The notes: a model not told the origin generated them from the letters alone. Positions 39,396 to 46,631 are shown, counted from the first letter of the stretch. The stretch: DNA of 64,000 nt from Endobacterium cereale (GCF_009617585.1 NZ_WIXI01000048.1:286590-350589); one strand, 5' to 3'. Numbers and translations: made by a program.

Positions 39396-39527
39396 CATGG
39401 CGACAAGGTGTTTTGGAAACATTTTCCACCGCTCTATCCGCTGAGCTACCGGCCGATCATGTCGAACCGGGCGGGATTTGAACCCGCGACCTATGGATTG
39501 ACTGTAGTTCCCAAGGCATTCGCCATG
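39396..39527 (-). ncRNA. Y-RNA-like unit 4 (permuted tRNA-like module)
   Basis: Outer helix CATGGCGA / TCGCCATG, conserved ATGCC, inner helix TTGGGAAC / GTTTCCAA, then TACAG. The module has T-arm GCGGG-TTCAAAT-CCCGC (39471-39487), an acceptor-like stem (CCGGTT with GGCCGG, including two G-U pairs), a short connector, and a D-arm GCTC-AGCGGATA-GAGC (39431-39446). T-arm precedes D-arm, the reverse of tRNA order, as in YrlA-type Y RNAs. Confidence 0.84.
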
Positions 39528-39552
39528 CATTTCCATTTCTGTCCTTATCAGT

Positions 39553-39633
39553 GCGGCGACGAGGTTTTGCGAAACGTGAGGCGGATGTCTCCGCCCAAGC
39601 GTAACGGGCTGTAGTTTCGCAGGCATTCGCCGC
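39553..39633 (-). ncRNA. Y-RNA-like unit 3 (minimal, simple hairpin insert)
   Basis: Outer helix GCGGCGA / TCGCCGC, conserved ATGCC, inner helix GCGAAAC / GTTTCGC, then TACAG. The insert is one short hairpin, GGCGGA-GACA-TCCGCC, with no T- or D-arm. The inner helix is fully compensated relative to the other units. Confidence 0.78.
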
Positions 39634-39653
39634 TTCATTTCTTTCATTCCGGT

Positions 39654-39724
39654 CATGGCGACTAAAAAATCAGAAGAAACATTTTCGGATCAAAGCGATG
39701 TAGTTTCTTCCGGCATTCGCCATG
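39654..39724 (-). ncRNA. Y-RNA-like unit 2 (minimal, no tRNA-like module)
   Basis: Outer helix CATGGCGA / TCGCCATG, conserved ATGCC, inner helix GAAGAAAC / GTTTCTTC, then TACA followed by a 20-odd-base unstructured or weakly paired loop. At 71 bases it is the shortest unit. It keeps the shared stem but not the effector module. Confidence 0.75.
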
Positions 39725-39741
39725 CGATTTCAGATTCGTCC

Positions 39742-39870
39742 GTGACGACGAAAGGTGGTGGAACGCCTGCTCTACCGCTGAGCTACGGGACCATGAATTG
39801 GAGGACCCGGCGGGATTCGAACCCGCGACATGGAGATTAGGAGTCTGTAGTTCCATCCGGCATTCGTCAC
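39742..39870 (-). ncRNA. Y-RNA-like unit 1 (permuted tRNA-like module with CCA)
   Basis: Outer helix GTGACGA / TCGTCAC differs from the other units on both strands, a compensatory change. Conserved ATGCC, inner helix TGGAAC / GTTCCA, then TACAG. Module: T-arm GCGGG-TTCGAAT-CCCGC (39810-39826), acceptor strand CGGGTCC then TCCA, a 6-base connector, acceptor strand GGTCCCG (six of seven positions pair), and D-arm GCTC-AGCGGTA-GAGC (39769-39783). It reads as a circularly permuted tRNA joined at the acceptor end and opened where the anticodon arm would be. Confidence 0.86.
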
Positions 39871-39873
39871 GGT

Positions 39874-39902
39874 GTCCTGCGCCTTTCACAAAGGCGCAGG
39901 AC
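39874..39902 (-). other. Hairpin between rsr and the Y-RNA array
   Basis: A perfect 13-bp stem (GTCCTGCGCCTTT / AAAGGCGCAGGAC) with a 3-base loop, 4 bases after the rsr stop. In the direction of transcription no T-run follows, so it is more likely a 3'-end stabiliser or processing site than a terminator. On the plus strand GTTTTT follows. Confidence 0.75.
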
Positions 39903-39906
39903 GTTT

Positions 39907-41460
39907 TTAAAGATCGATCGCCTCGATCCGGCGCAGCCACTCGTCCGGGCCGGATTTTCCGGCCGCGAAGCTGGTGATCGCACCATAAACGGCATCGGAG
40001 AAACCGCCGATGTTGAGCACATCCGCGCCCTTTGCAGGGGTCTGGACATAGGGCTGGATATCAAGGCAGACCAGCTTTGCAGCCGGGTTCAGCCTCTTGA
40101 TCCGCGCCCATTCGCTCATCATGCCGGTGGCTTGGCCACCGCCCCGCGCATCCATCCAGGACTGGTTGTCCGAGACGAAAACGACGAGATCGACCTTGGC
40201 CTTTTCATCGGCCAACAGCTTCAGCGGAGCGGAACAATTCGTTCCACCGCCACCGACGGCTGCCAGCTTTGCGGCATTGGTCATGACGCTGTCGCGACCG
40301 TTAAGCTGCACGCGCACCACGTGGTTCTCGAACGGCAACACCCGCGCAAAACGGTTGCGCCGCAGGAAGGAGGCGGCCACGAGTGCCGCAACATCGATGC
40401 ATCGCACCATCGAGGTCGCGCCTGGACGATAACCGGTCACGGGCGAACCCATGGAGCCGGAGACGTCCGGGCAGACCACGACATTGCCGCCGAAGGTCGG
40501 CACGGTAGAGATTGCGGCCTCCATCGCATCCTGCAGCGCATCGGCAACGACCGACGGGATCGTGTGCCCCGTCATCTGCCAGGCGACCAGCAACTGATAG
40601 GGAAACACGCGGGCCTTCCGCACCGTTTCCGGGTCGGAAAGCTTTGCCGCCAGCTTTTCAGCCACACCCGGCACCTCGAACACGCCCTTTCGGGCAAATG
40701 TGTTGAGGTTCTGGCGCACCATCTGCCACGAGCCTTTCAGCGCAACCTCGGCCCACTGTTCCTTGCTCAGGTCGAGCGAGGTCAGCATCTGGAACGGCAC
40801 CGGCGGCAAGGCCAATGTCGTATCCCGCTTGAACGCTTCGAACGCCTTCACCTCGGCCGGCAACGCCGCCACGTCATAAGGCTTGCCGATCGCCCAGGCG
40901 TAAAACGCCGCGCGCTCAACATCCTTCGGCTTCGGGTGCACCATGCGGATCACATCGGCCAAAGACGGGTCGTTACCGACCATGGCCTGCAAAAGCTGTC
41001 CCACCGTGCGGCTTTCCAGCCATGCCTGCACCATCTTTTTCGGCCGCGTCCCGAGCGATTTACGCCCGGTCGTGCCGGACCGCATGACAGCCACGAAGCC
41101 GCGCAGCATCTTGCCGCTCTTCACCACACGCGGGAAGGCGCGGGCAAAGGCATCGCTTTCAAGGCCGGAAAGCATGGCCAGCAGCATGACCGGCATGTCC
41201 TTCATATGACCCTTTTCGGCGGCATAGATCGCAAGCTTTGCCAGAAACTCCGGCTCGACTTCGGCTGCCAGCTTCACCACGCCATCCAACTGCTCGCCGG
41301 CACCGGCATAAAAGGTGTCGTTGAACGTGCCGGTGACGGCGTACTGAGCGAGCGCCTCACGAGCGCTCAGCGCATAGGCCGGTGCAGCTTCGTGGTTGAC
41401 GGTGTTCGCGACAGGCAAGAGCTTGCCGAGATAGGATTTGAAGATTGCCTTGTTGACCAT
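39907..41460 (-). CDS. rsr: Rsr: bacterial Ro60 orthologue (TROVE domain with vWA)
   Basis: A 517-residue ring-shaped RNA-binding protein. The ATG at 41460 follows GAGGTG; an earlier in-frame ATG lies too close to the promoter. The N-terminal two thirds is the TROVE HEAT-repeat ring (YALSAREALAQYAVTGTFNDTFY, LAKLAIYAAEKGHMKDMPVMLLAML, AAFYAWAIGKPYDV). The C-terminal vWA domain has the MIDAS motif CPDVSGSMGS and FVSDNQSW. Ro proteins bind Y RNAs and misfolded RNAs and in bacteria work with exonucleases such as PNPase. Six Y-RNA-like units follow directly, then rtcB. Transcription is expected from a sigma-54 promoter driven by the divergent rtcR. Confidence 0.94.
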   Translation of the reverse strand: MVNKAIFKSYLGKLLPVANTVNHEAAPAYALSAREALAQYAVTGTFNDTFYAGAGEQLDGVVKLAAEVEPEFLAKLAIYAAEKGHMKDMPVMLLAMLSGLESDAFARAFPRVVKSGKMLRGFVAVMRSGTTGRKSLGTRPKKMVQAWLESRTVGQLLQAMVGNDPSLADVIRMVHPKPKDVERAAFYAWAIGKPYDVAALPAEVKAFEAFKRDTTLALPPVPFQMLTSLDLSKEQWAEVALKGSWQMVRQNLNTFARKGVFEVPGVAEKLAAKLSDPETVRKARVFPYQLLVAWQMTGHTIPSVVADALQDAMEAAISTVPTFGGNVVVCPDVSGSMGSPVTGYRPGATSMVRCIDVAALVAASFLRRNRFARVLPFENHVVRVQLNGRDSVMTNAAKLAAVGGGGTNCSAPLKLLADEKAKVDLVVFVSDNQSWMDARGGGQATGMMSEWARIKRLNPAAKLVCLDIQPYVQTPAKGADVLNIGGFSDAVYGAITSFAAGKSGPDEWLRRIEAIDL

Positions 41461-41496
41461 GGCAGCACCTCTTTGTTTCGGTTCTGCCAGATACAT

Positions 41497-41512
41497 TTCA
41501 AGACGCGTGCCA
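41497..41512 (-). promoter_or_regulatory. Sigma-54-type promoter of the rsr operon
   Basis: On the minus strand TGGCACGCGTCTTGAA matches the -24/-12 pattern TGGCAC-N5-TTGCW with one mismatch (TTGAA for TTGCA) and exact GG-N10 spacing. It would start transcription near 41486, about 25 bases before the rsr ATG. A dedicated sigma-54 activator (rtcR) is divergent. Confidence 0.75.
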
Positions 41513-41569
41513 GTTTGATGTCAGAGCAGAGAAACAAGCCAAAAATTCTTATTATCCCATTGATTTTAA

Positions 41570-41598
41570 ATCGAATAAAAAATCGACATTATCGACAT
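41570..41598. promoter_or_regulatory. Candidate RtcR upstream activating sequence
   Basis: ATCGA at 41570 and two copies of ATCGACAT at 41582 and 41591 lie 58-100 bases upstream of the sigma-54 promoter in an AT-rich divergent region, the usual position for an enhancer-binding protein. Assignment is by position and repetition only. Confidence 0.45.
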
Positions 41599-41672
41599 AT
41601 ACAAAAATTGCCAATTTCCACAATGCACCGTATCTTATCTCTGAATATACATTTTATAAATTTGGATAAGTC

Positions 41673-43292
41673 ATGAAGCGCCGTGTCGCCATCAGCATTC
41701 TCGGAAGCAACCTCGATATCGGCAAACGCGAGGATCGCTGGAACCGCTGGCGGCCGAATGTCGGCCTTACCCAACAGCCAGGCCTGTTTTTCGATCGCGT
41801 CGAACTGATCCACGACACAAATTTCGATCGACTGGCGCAAACGGTCGTCGGCGATATCGAAACCATTTCTCCCGCCACCGAGGTGCGCCTGAACACTATC
41901 GATTTTTCCGACCCCTGGGATTTCTCCGAGGTCTATACAAAACTACGCGATTTCGCCCGTGCCTATGATTTCGATCCGGATGCGGAAGATTATCTCGTCA
42001 ACATCACCACCGGCACGCATGTGGCGCAGATCTGCTGGTTTCTGCTGACGGAAGCCCGCATCATCCCCGGGCGGCTGCTGCAGCTGTCGCCGCCGCGGGA
42101 TCGCGAGCCGGGTCAGGATTATGCCGGCACGCATGCCATCATCGATCTCGACCTGTCGCGATACGACGAGATCGCCACCCGTTTTGCCTCCGAGCGCGAC
42201 GAAGCAACATCCTTCCTGAAATCCGGCATCTCCACCCGCAATCCGGCCTTCAACCGCATGATCGACGAGATCGAACGCGTGGCGATGCGCTCCACCGCCC
42301 CCGTCTTCCTGACCGGTCCGACGGGTGCCGGAAAATCGCAACTGGCTAAACGGATTTACGAGCTAAAAAAGGCGCAGCGAAAGGTCACCGGCCCCTTCGT
42401 GGAAGTGAACTGCGCCACGTTACGCGGCGATCAGGCCATGTCGGCTTTATTCGGCCATGTGAAGGGCGCCTTTACCGGCTCCTCGGGCGAACGAGCAGGA
42501 TTGTTGAAATCCGCCGACAAGGGCGTGCTTTTCCTCGACGAGATCGGCGAACTCGGCCTTGACGAACAGGCCATGTGCCTGCGCGCCATCGAGGAAAAGC
42601 GCTTCCTACCCGTCGGCGCCGACAGGGAGGCATCCGCCGACTTTCAGCTGATCGCCGGCACCAACCGGGACCTGCGTGTGGAAGTGCAAAAGGGCCGTTT
42701 TCGCGAGGACCTCTACGCGCGCCTAAACCTCTGGACCTTTCAGCTGCCCGCCCTTCGTGAACGCAAGGAAGACCTCGAGCCCAATCTCGATTTCGAACTG
42801 AAGCGTTTTCTTGAACGCGAGGGCCAGAATGTGACGTTCAACAAGGAGGCCCGCGAGCGTTACCTCACCTTCGCCACCGGACCGGAAGCGGCATGGAGCG
42901 CCAATTTCCGCGATCTTTCCGCCTCCGTCACCCGCATGGCGACGCTTGCGCCGCAGGGCCGCATCACTGTCGACGTGGTCAGTGACGAGGTTTTGCGCCT
43001 GAAAACAGCCTGGGGGCTCGATATGCCACAAGAAGCGTCAGACGCATTGCTGCTCGACATTCTTGGGTCCGACCGTGTGGCCAATCTCGATCTGTTCGAG
43101 ATGGCGCAACTGGCATCCGTTCTGAAAACCTGCCGGGAGCACTCCTCCGCAAGCGCTGCCGGACGTGCGCTTTTTGCCATTTCCCGGCTGGAGAAAAAAA
43201 GCTCCAACGATGCCGATCGGCTCAAAAAGTATCTGGCGCGTTTCGGGCTGAAATTCGAGGATGTTCACAAGGTGGCGACACCGGCCCGGTAA
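41673..43292 (+). CDS. rtcR: RtcR: CARF-domain sigma-54-dependent activator of the RNA-repair operon
   Basis: A 539-residue activator. The N-terminal RtcR/CARF sensor (about 1-180: RRVAISILGSNLDIG, EDYLVNITTGTHVAQICWFLLTEA) is the ligand-binding part that in other bacteria responds to RNA ends from tRNA damage. The AAA+ domain has Walker A GPTGAGKS, the sigma-54 contact loop GHVKGAFTGSSGER (GAFTGS instead of the usual GAFTGA), Walker B GVLFLDEIGELG, and the R-fingers near RFREDLYARLNLW. A C-terminal region (about 450-539) provides DNA binding. It is transcribed away from rsr across a 212-bp shared regulatory region. Confidence 0.95.
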   Translation: MKRRVAISILGSNLDIGKREDRWNRWRPNVGLTQQPGLFFDRVELIHDTNFDRLAQTVVGDIETISPATEVRLNTIDFSDPWDFSEVYTKLRDFARAYDFDPDAEDYLVNITTGTHVAQICWFLLTEARIIPGRLLQLSPPRDREPGQDYAGTHAIIDLDLSRYDEIATRFASERDEATSFLKSGISTRNPAFNRMIDEIERVAMRSTAPVFLTGPTGAGKSQLAKRIYELKKAQRKVTGPFVEVNCATLRGDQAMSALFGHVKGAFTGSSGERAGLLKSADKGVLFLDEIGELGLDEQAMCLRAIEEKRFLPVGADREASADFQLIAGTNRDLRVEVQKGRFREDLYARLNLWTFQLPALRERKEDLEPNLDFELKRFLEREGQNVTFNKEARERYLTFATGPEAAWSANFRDLSASVTRMATLAPQGRITVDVVSDEVLRLKTAWGLDMPQEASDALLLDILGSDRVANLDLFEMAQLASVLKTCREHSSASAAGRALFAISRLEKKSSNDADRLKKYLARFGLKFEDVHKVATPAR

Positions 43293-43306
43293 GCGCCCAA
43301 CGAAAA

Positions 43307-43337
43307 ATGCCCGGCTCATCACCGGGCATCTGTTTTT
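43307..43337. terminator. Bidirectional terminator between rtcR and gcd
   Basis: ATGCCCGG / CCGGGCAT with a 7-base loop. T-runs follow on both strands (CTGTTTTT on plus, TTTTTCG on minus) between the two convergent genes. Confidence 0.9.
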
Positions 43338-43355
43338 CACGACTTCGACCGAGAC

Positions 43356-45785
43356 TTAGTTCGGCAGAGCGTAGGCGATCACGTAATCGCCGCGATCCGG
43401 CGACTGGCGGGCACCGCCGGCCGAGATGACCACATATTGCTTGCCGGTCTTCGGCGACTTGTAGGTCATCGGCGTGCCCTGGCTGCCGACCGGCATGCGG
43501 GCTTTCCAGACTTCCTTGCCTGTCGCACTGTCGAAGGCACGCAGGTAATAATCCTGGGTGGCCGCGAAGAACACGAGACCGCCCTGGGTGGCCAGCGAAC
43601 CGCCGATGGTCGGCATGCCGATCGGGATCGGAACGCCCATCTTGATTCCGAACGGGCCGGTATCCTGCACCGTGCCGAGCGGCACCTGCCACTTGATCTT
43701 CTGCGTCTTCATGTCGACGGCGGTCAGCGAGCCGAAAGGCGGTTCCTGGCAGGGAATGCCCAGCGCCGACAGGAAACGGTTCTTGTTGACCGCATAAGGC
43801 GTGCCCTTCATCGGCACCACGCCCATGCCGGTATTGACCGCTTCGCCACCGTTGGAAACGGCGTTAGTCGGTGCTGCTTCCGTCATCTGCACCCACAGGC
43901 CGAGGCGCATGTCGTTGAGGAAAATGGTGTTGGTGGTCGGATCGGTGGAGATACCGCCCCAGTTCAAGCCGCCGAGCGAGCCAGGAAAGTTCAGTGCCAG
44001 ATCGGTACCCGGCGCGGTGAAGACGCCATCATAACGCATGCCCTTGAAGGCAATGCGGCACAGAAGCTGGTCGAAGGGCGTTGCACCCCACATGTCGCTT
44101 TCGGTCAGCGTCTGCGCGCCGATCTGCGGCATGCCGACCGACATCGGCTGGGTCGGGGAGTATTTTTCGCTCGGAATGTTAGCCGGCTTGACCGGAACCT
44201 CATCCACCTGCGTCAGCGGCTTGCCGGTGGCGCGGTCGAGAACAAAGATCTGGCCGGCCTTGGTGCCGAACACCAGTGCCGCAACCGTCGTGCCATCCGG
44301 TTTCGAAAAATCGATGAAGGACGGCTGCATCGGCACGTCAAAGTCCTGCAGATCGTTGTGAACGGTCTGGTAGACCCATTTTTCGCGACCGGTCGTGGCA
44401 TCGAGCGCCAGCATGGACGCACCATATTTGTGGTCGAGATCACTGCGGGTCTTGCCGTAAAGATCCACCGACGGGCTGCCGACCGGCATGAACACGGTGT
44501 TGGACGCGGCATCATAGGACATCGCGGCCCAGACATTCGGCGTCGAACGCGTATAGGTCTGGCCTTCCGGCGGCAGGCTGGTGATGTCCGGGTTGCCCGG
44601 ATCAAAGGCCCAGCGCAGCTGGCCGGTAATGACGTCGAAACCGCGCATGACACCGCCCGGCATGTCGACCTGGACGTTATCGGCAATACGACCGCCAACG
44701 ACAACCGTTGTGCCGGCAAGTGTCGGCGCGGATGTCAGAACGTAGCTCGGATCAGCGGCTTCCCCCAGACCAACCTTCAGATCGGCACGGCCATTGATAC
44801 CGAAATCCGGGCAGAAAGCGCCGGTGTCGGCATCGAGCGCGATCAGCTCTGCAGTGATTGTGTTCATCAGGATGCGGCGCTGGCAAAGCGCACCTTCGGC
44901 AACGATCGCCGGGGTGACCGGTGTCGAGCCGTCAGCGGTCGGCTGGACGAGCGGCTGCGTGGCATCGAAATAGGCAAGGCCACGGCAACGCATCCACACC
45001 GACGACTTGGCGTTGATCTCGTTTTTCCAGATTTCCTTGCCAGTATCGGCATCGATGGCGATGACATTGTTGTGCGGCGTGCACAGGAACACGCGGTCGC
45101 CTACCTGAAGCGGTGTCAGCTGATCTTCGGCGCCATTACCGCCGGGGCTGATCGGCGTATCACCGGTATTGTAGGTCCAGGCGACCTGAAGATTGGCGAC
45201 ATTGTCGCGGGTGATTTGATCAAGTGCCGCAAAACGCGAACCACCGGGCGTATTGCCATAGGCTTCCCAGTTCTTCTGCTCTTTCGCCGGATCGACGGGC
45301 GTCAGCGCGGCCGGCGTGCCGGTGAAGGCGACGGTCGGATGCGGCACCATCATGCTGGCAAAACCGGCAGCGGACGCAACAGCGAGGACGGCCGCGAGGG
45401 CGAAGGACGGCAGAGTGGCGGGTGTCTTGCCGGCCGCCTTGCGCAGCAGCGGGAAGGACAGCGCGATCACGGTTGCACCGACACCGAAGGCGAGAAGGCG
45501 CGAGATCAGCGGCCAGAAATCAAGCCCGGCATCCCAGACCGCCCAGATTACCGTGGCGATGGTGACGACACCGAACAGAAGCGCGCCGGATGGCTTGCGC
45601 AAAATGGTCAGCGCACCGGAAAGGATGAGGCCGAGGCCGGCCAGCAGAAAATACCAGCTGCCGCCGAGTGAAAGGAGCTTAGTTCCGCCAACGGCGAAAA
45701 ACAGGCCCGCAAGAACGAGAACGGCACCGAGCACGAACAGCCAGACCTTGGCTATCGCGGACAGGGCGCCCTGAGAGGCTTTCAT
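43356..45785 (-). CDS. gcd: Membrane-bound PQQ-dependent glucose dehydrogenase
   Basis: An 809-residue quinoprotein that oxidises glucose and other aldoses to lactones in the periplasm and passes electrons to ubiquinone. The start at 45785 (MKASQGALSAIAKVW) gives five N-terminal membrane helices (about 1-145), as in E. coli Gcd (796 residues). The eight-bladed propeller follows: NWEAYGNTPGGSRFAALDQITRDNVANLQVAWTYNTGD, LFLCTPHNNVIAIDADTGKEIWKNE, DFDVPMQPSFIDF and FAATQDYYLRAFDSATGKEVWKARMPVGSQGTPMTY. No pqq genes occur in the window, so cofactor supply must be elsewhere. Confidence 0.96.
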   Translation of the reverse strand: MKASQGALSAIAKVWLFVLGAVLVLAGLFFAVGGTKLLSLGGSWYFLLAGLGLILSGALTILRKPSGALLFGVVTIATVIWAVWDAGLDFWPLISRLLAFGVGATVIALSFPLLRKAAGKTPATLPSFALAAVLAVASAAGFASMMVPHPTVAFTGTPAALTPVDPAKEQKNWEAYGNTPGGSRFAALDQITRDNVANLQVAWTYNTGDTPISPGGNGAEDQLTPLQVGDRVFLCTPHNNVIAIDADTGKEIWKNEINAKSSVWMRCRGLAYFDATQPLVQPTADGSTPVTPAIVAEGALCQRRILMNTITAELIALDADTGAFCPDFGINGRADLKVGLGEAADPSYVLTSAPTLAGTTVVVGGRIADNVQVDMPGGVMRGFDVITGQLRWAFDPGNPDITSLPPEGQTYTRSTPNVWAAMSYDAASNTVFMPVGSPSVDLYGKTRSDLDHKYGASMLALDATTGREKWVYQTVHNDLQDFDVPMQPSFIDFSKPDGTTVAALVFGTKAGQIFVLDRATGKPLTQVDEVPVKPANIPSEKYSPTQPMSVGMPQIGAQTLTESDMWGATPFDQLLCRIAFKGMRYDGVFTAPGTDLALNFPGSLGGLNWGGISTDPTTNTIFLNDMRLGLWVQMTEAAPTNAVSNGGEAVNTGMGVVPMKGTPYAVNKNRFLSALGIPCQEPPFGSLTAVDMKTQKIKWQVPLGTVQDTGPFGIKMGVPIPIGMPTIGGSLATQGGLVFFAATQDYYLRAFDSATGKEVWKARMPVGSQGTPMTYKSPKTGKQYVVISAGGARQSPDRGDYVIAYALPN

Positions 45786-46131
45786 TTTATCTCTAGCTCC
45801 AGTTTTGGATAGGACAGAGTCTACAAACGAAGCCCTCGGCGGCATCAGGAGCGGGAAACAGGATCAATTGCACTTAACCGTTGCTTCAGTCGAAGGAGCG
45901 CCGGCGGCTTGCCGGCTCACTGAGCGAGCGGCGGGTCGGGAGCGTCCTTGCGAGGACTTCGTGGACGCCAATTGCACCCTCCCCTGCGCAAATAACGGCG
46001 AGCAGATTGAAGCCCGCGCATGCGGTATAATGCCGCCTGCGACAAAATTGCAAGAGAATGTATGTACTATTTCGTACACAAACTGTTCACAGTTTCTGCG
46101 AACCTGCGAACATGCTGCTATTTCAGTGTTT
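45786..46131. other. Intergenic region upstream of gcd with two inverted repeats
   Basis: A 346-bp gap between marR (its 3' end) and gcd (its 5' end), both leftward. It holds the perfect repeat TGTAC-TATTTC-GTACA at 46063-46078 and, four bases on, AACTG-TTCA-CAGTT at 46080-46093. The first looks like a dimeric regulator site; the second may be a weak marR terminator. No coding frame is convincing. Confidence 0.5.
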
Positions 46132-46581
46132 TCAGCGGATTGGCAGAAGTGTACGGCGGATCGTATCGGCGCCGCCTTCTCCCAGTTCCAAATCGATTTC
46201 ACCATGCACCCGCGTCCAGATCGGCAGCGCCGCCGTCAGCATCGCCATGCCGTTATCGGTGAGGGTGAGAAGCCGCCCGCGCCTGTCCTTCGGATCGGCC
46301 TCGCTTTTCACCAGCCCACGCCGTTCGAGAATTTTCAGCGCCGCCGTCAGCGTCGTACGGTCCATCGCCAGCAGGTCGCAGACGGATTTCATCGTCGCCG
46401 GCACCGGCCGGTTGAGCGACATCATCAGCGAAAACTGGCCGTTGTTCAGCCCGATCGGCTTCATCGCCACATCGAAACGGCGGGCCAGCGCCCGCGCCGC
46501 TCTTTGCACATGAAGACACAGGCAGGTGTCGCGCACATGCAGCGTGGTGGAGAACGGGATCGAATCGATATTTGACAGCAT
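46132..46581 (-). CDS. MarR-family transcriptional regulator
   Basis: A 149-residue winged-helix protein. The recognition region is SVCDLLAMDRTTLTAALKILERRGLVKSEADPKDRRGRLLTLTDNG, with the DPKDRR wing typical of MarR. Two cysteines close to the N-terminus (DTCLCLHV) could make it redox-responsive, as in OhrR-like sensors; this is inference. It is divergent from the DUF899 operon and shares a 50-bp region with a perfect palindrome. No ribosome-binding site precedes the ATG and a -10-like CATGAT lies 7 bases upstream, so a leaderless mRNA is possible. Confidence 0.92.
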   Translation of the reverse strand: MLSNIDSIPFSTTLHVRDTCLCLHVQRAARALARRFDVAMKPIGLNNGQFSLMMSLNRPVPATMKSVCDLLAMDRTTLTAALKILERRGLVKSEADPKDRRGRLLTLTDNGMAMLTAALPIWTRVHGEIDLELGEGGADTIRRTLLPIR

Positions 46582-46616
46582 GGCATAATCATGTTGATAT
46601 CAACGTAATCTGTCAA
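46572..46616. promoter_or_regulatory. Divergent promoters with MarR-type palindrome GTTGATATCAAC
   Basis: The 12-bp perfect palindrome lies at 46593-46604. On the plus strand TTGACA (46572-46577), 17 bases, TGATAT (46595-46600) reads as -35/-10 toward DUF899. On the minus strand TTGACA (46611-46616), 17 bases, CATGAT reads toward marR. The palindrome overlaps the plus -10 and the minus spacer, so one bound dimer would block both. Confidence 0.75.
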
Positions 46617-46631
46617 GGAAGAGGAGGCCCG

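Noticed and set aside
39118..39870. Ordinary tRNA genes or tRNA pseudogenes
   Set aside because: T-arm and D-arm sequences are present but in reversed order, the anticodon arm is missing, and each copy is enclosed by a conserved covarying stem. That fits Y-RNA-like modules better than broken tRNA genes.
39118..39870. CRISPR array or simple direct-repeat array
   Set aside because: The repeats come as complementary pairs bounding variable structured inserts of different length, not identical repeats with equal spacers, and no cas genes are present.
39874..39902. Intrinsic terminator of rsr
   Set aside because: The stem is strong, but in the direction of transcription it is not followed by a T-run, and rtcB and the RNA array lie beyond it in the same orientation.
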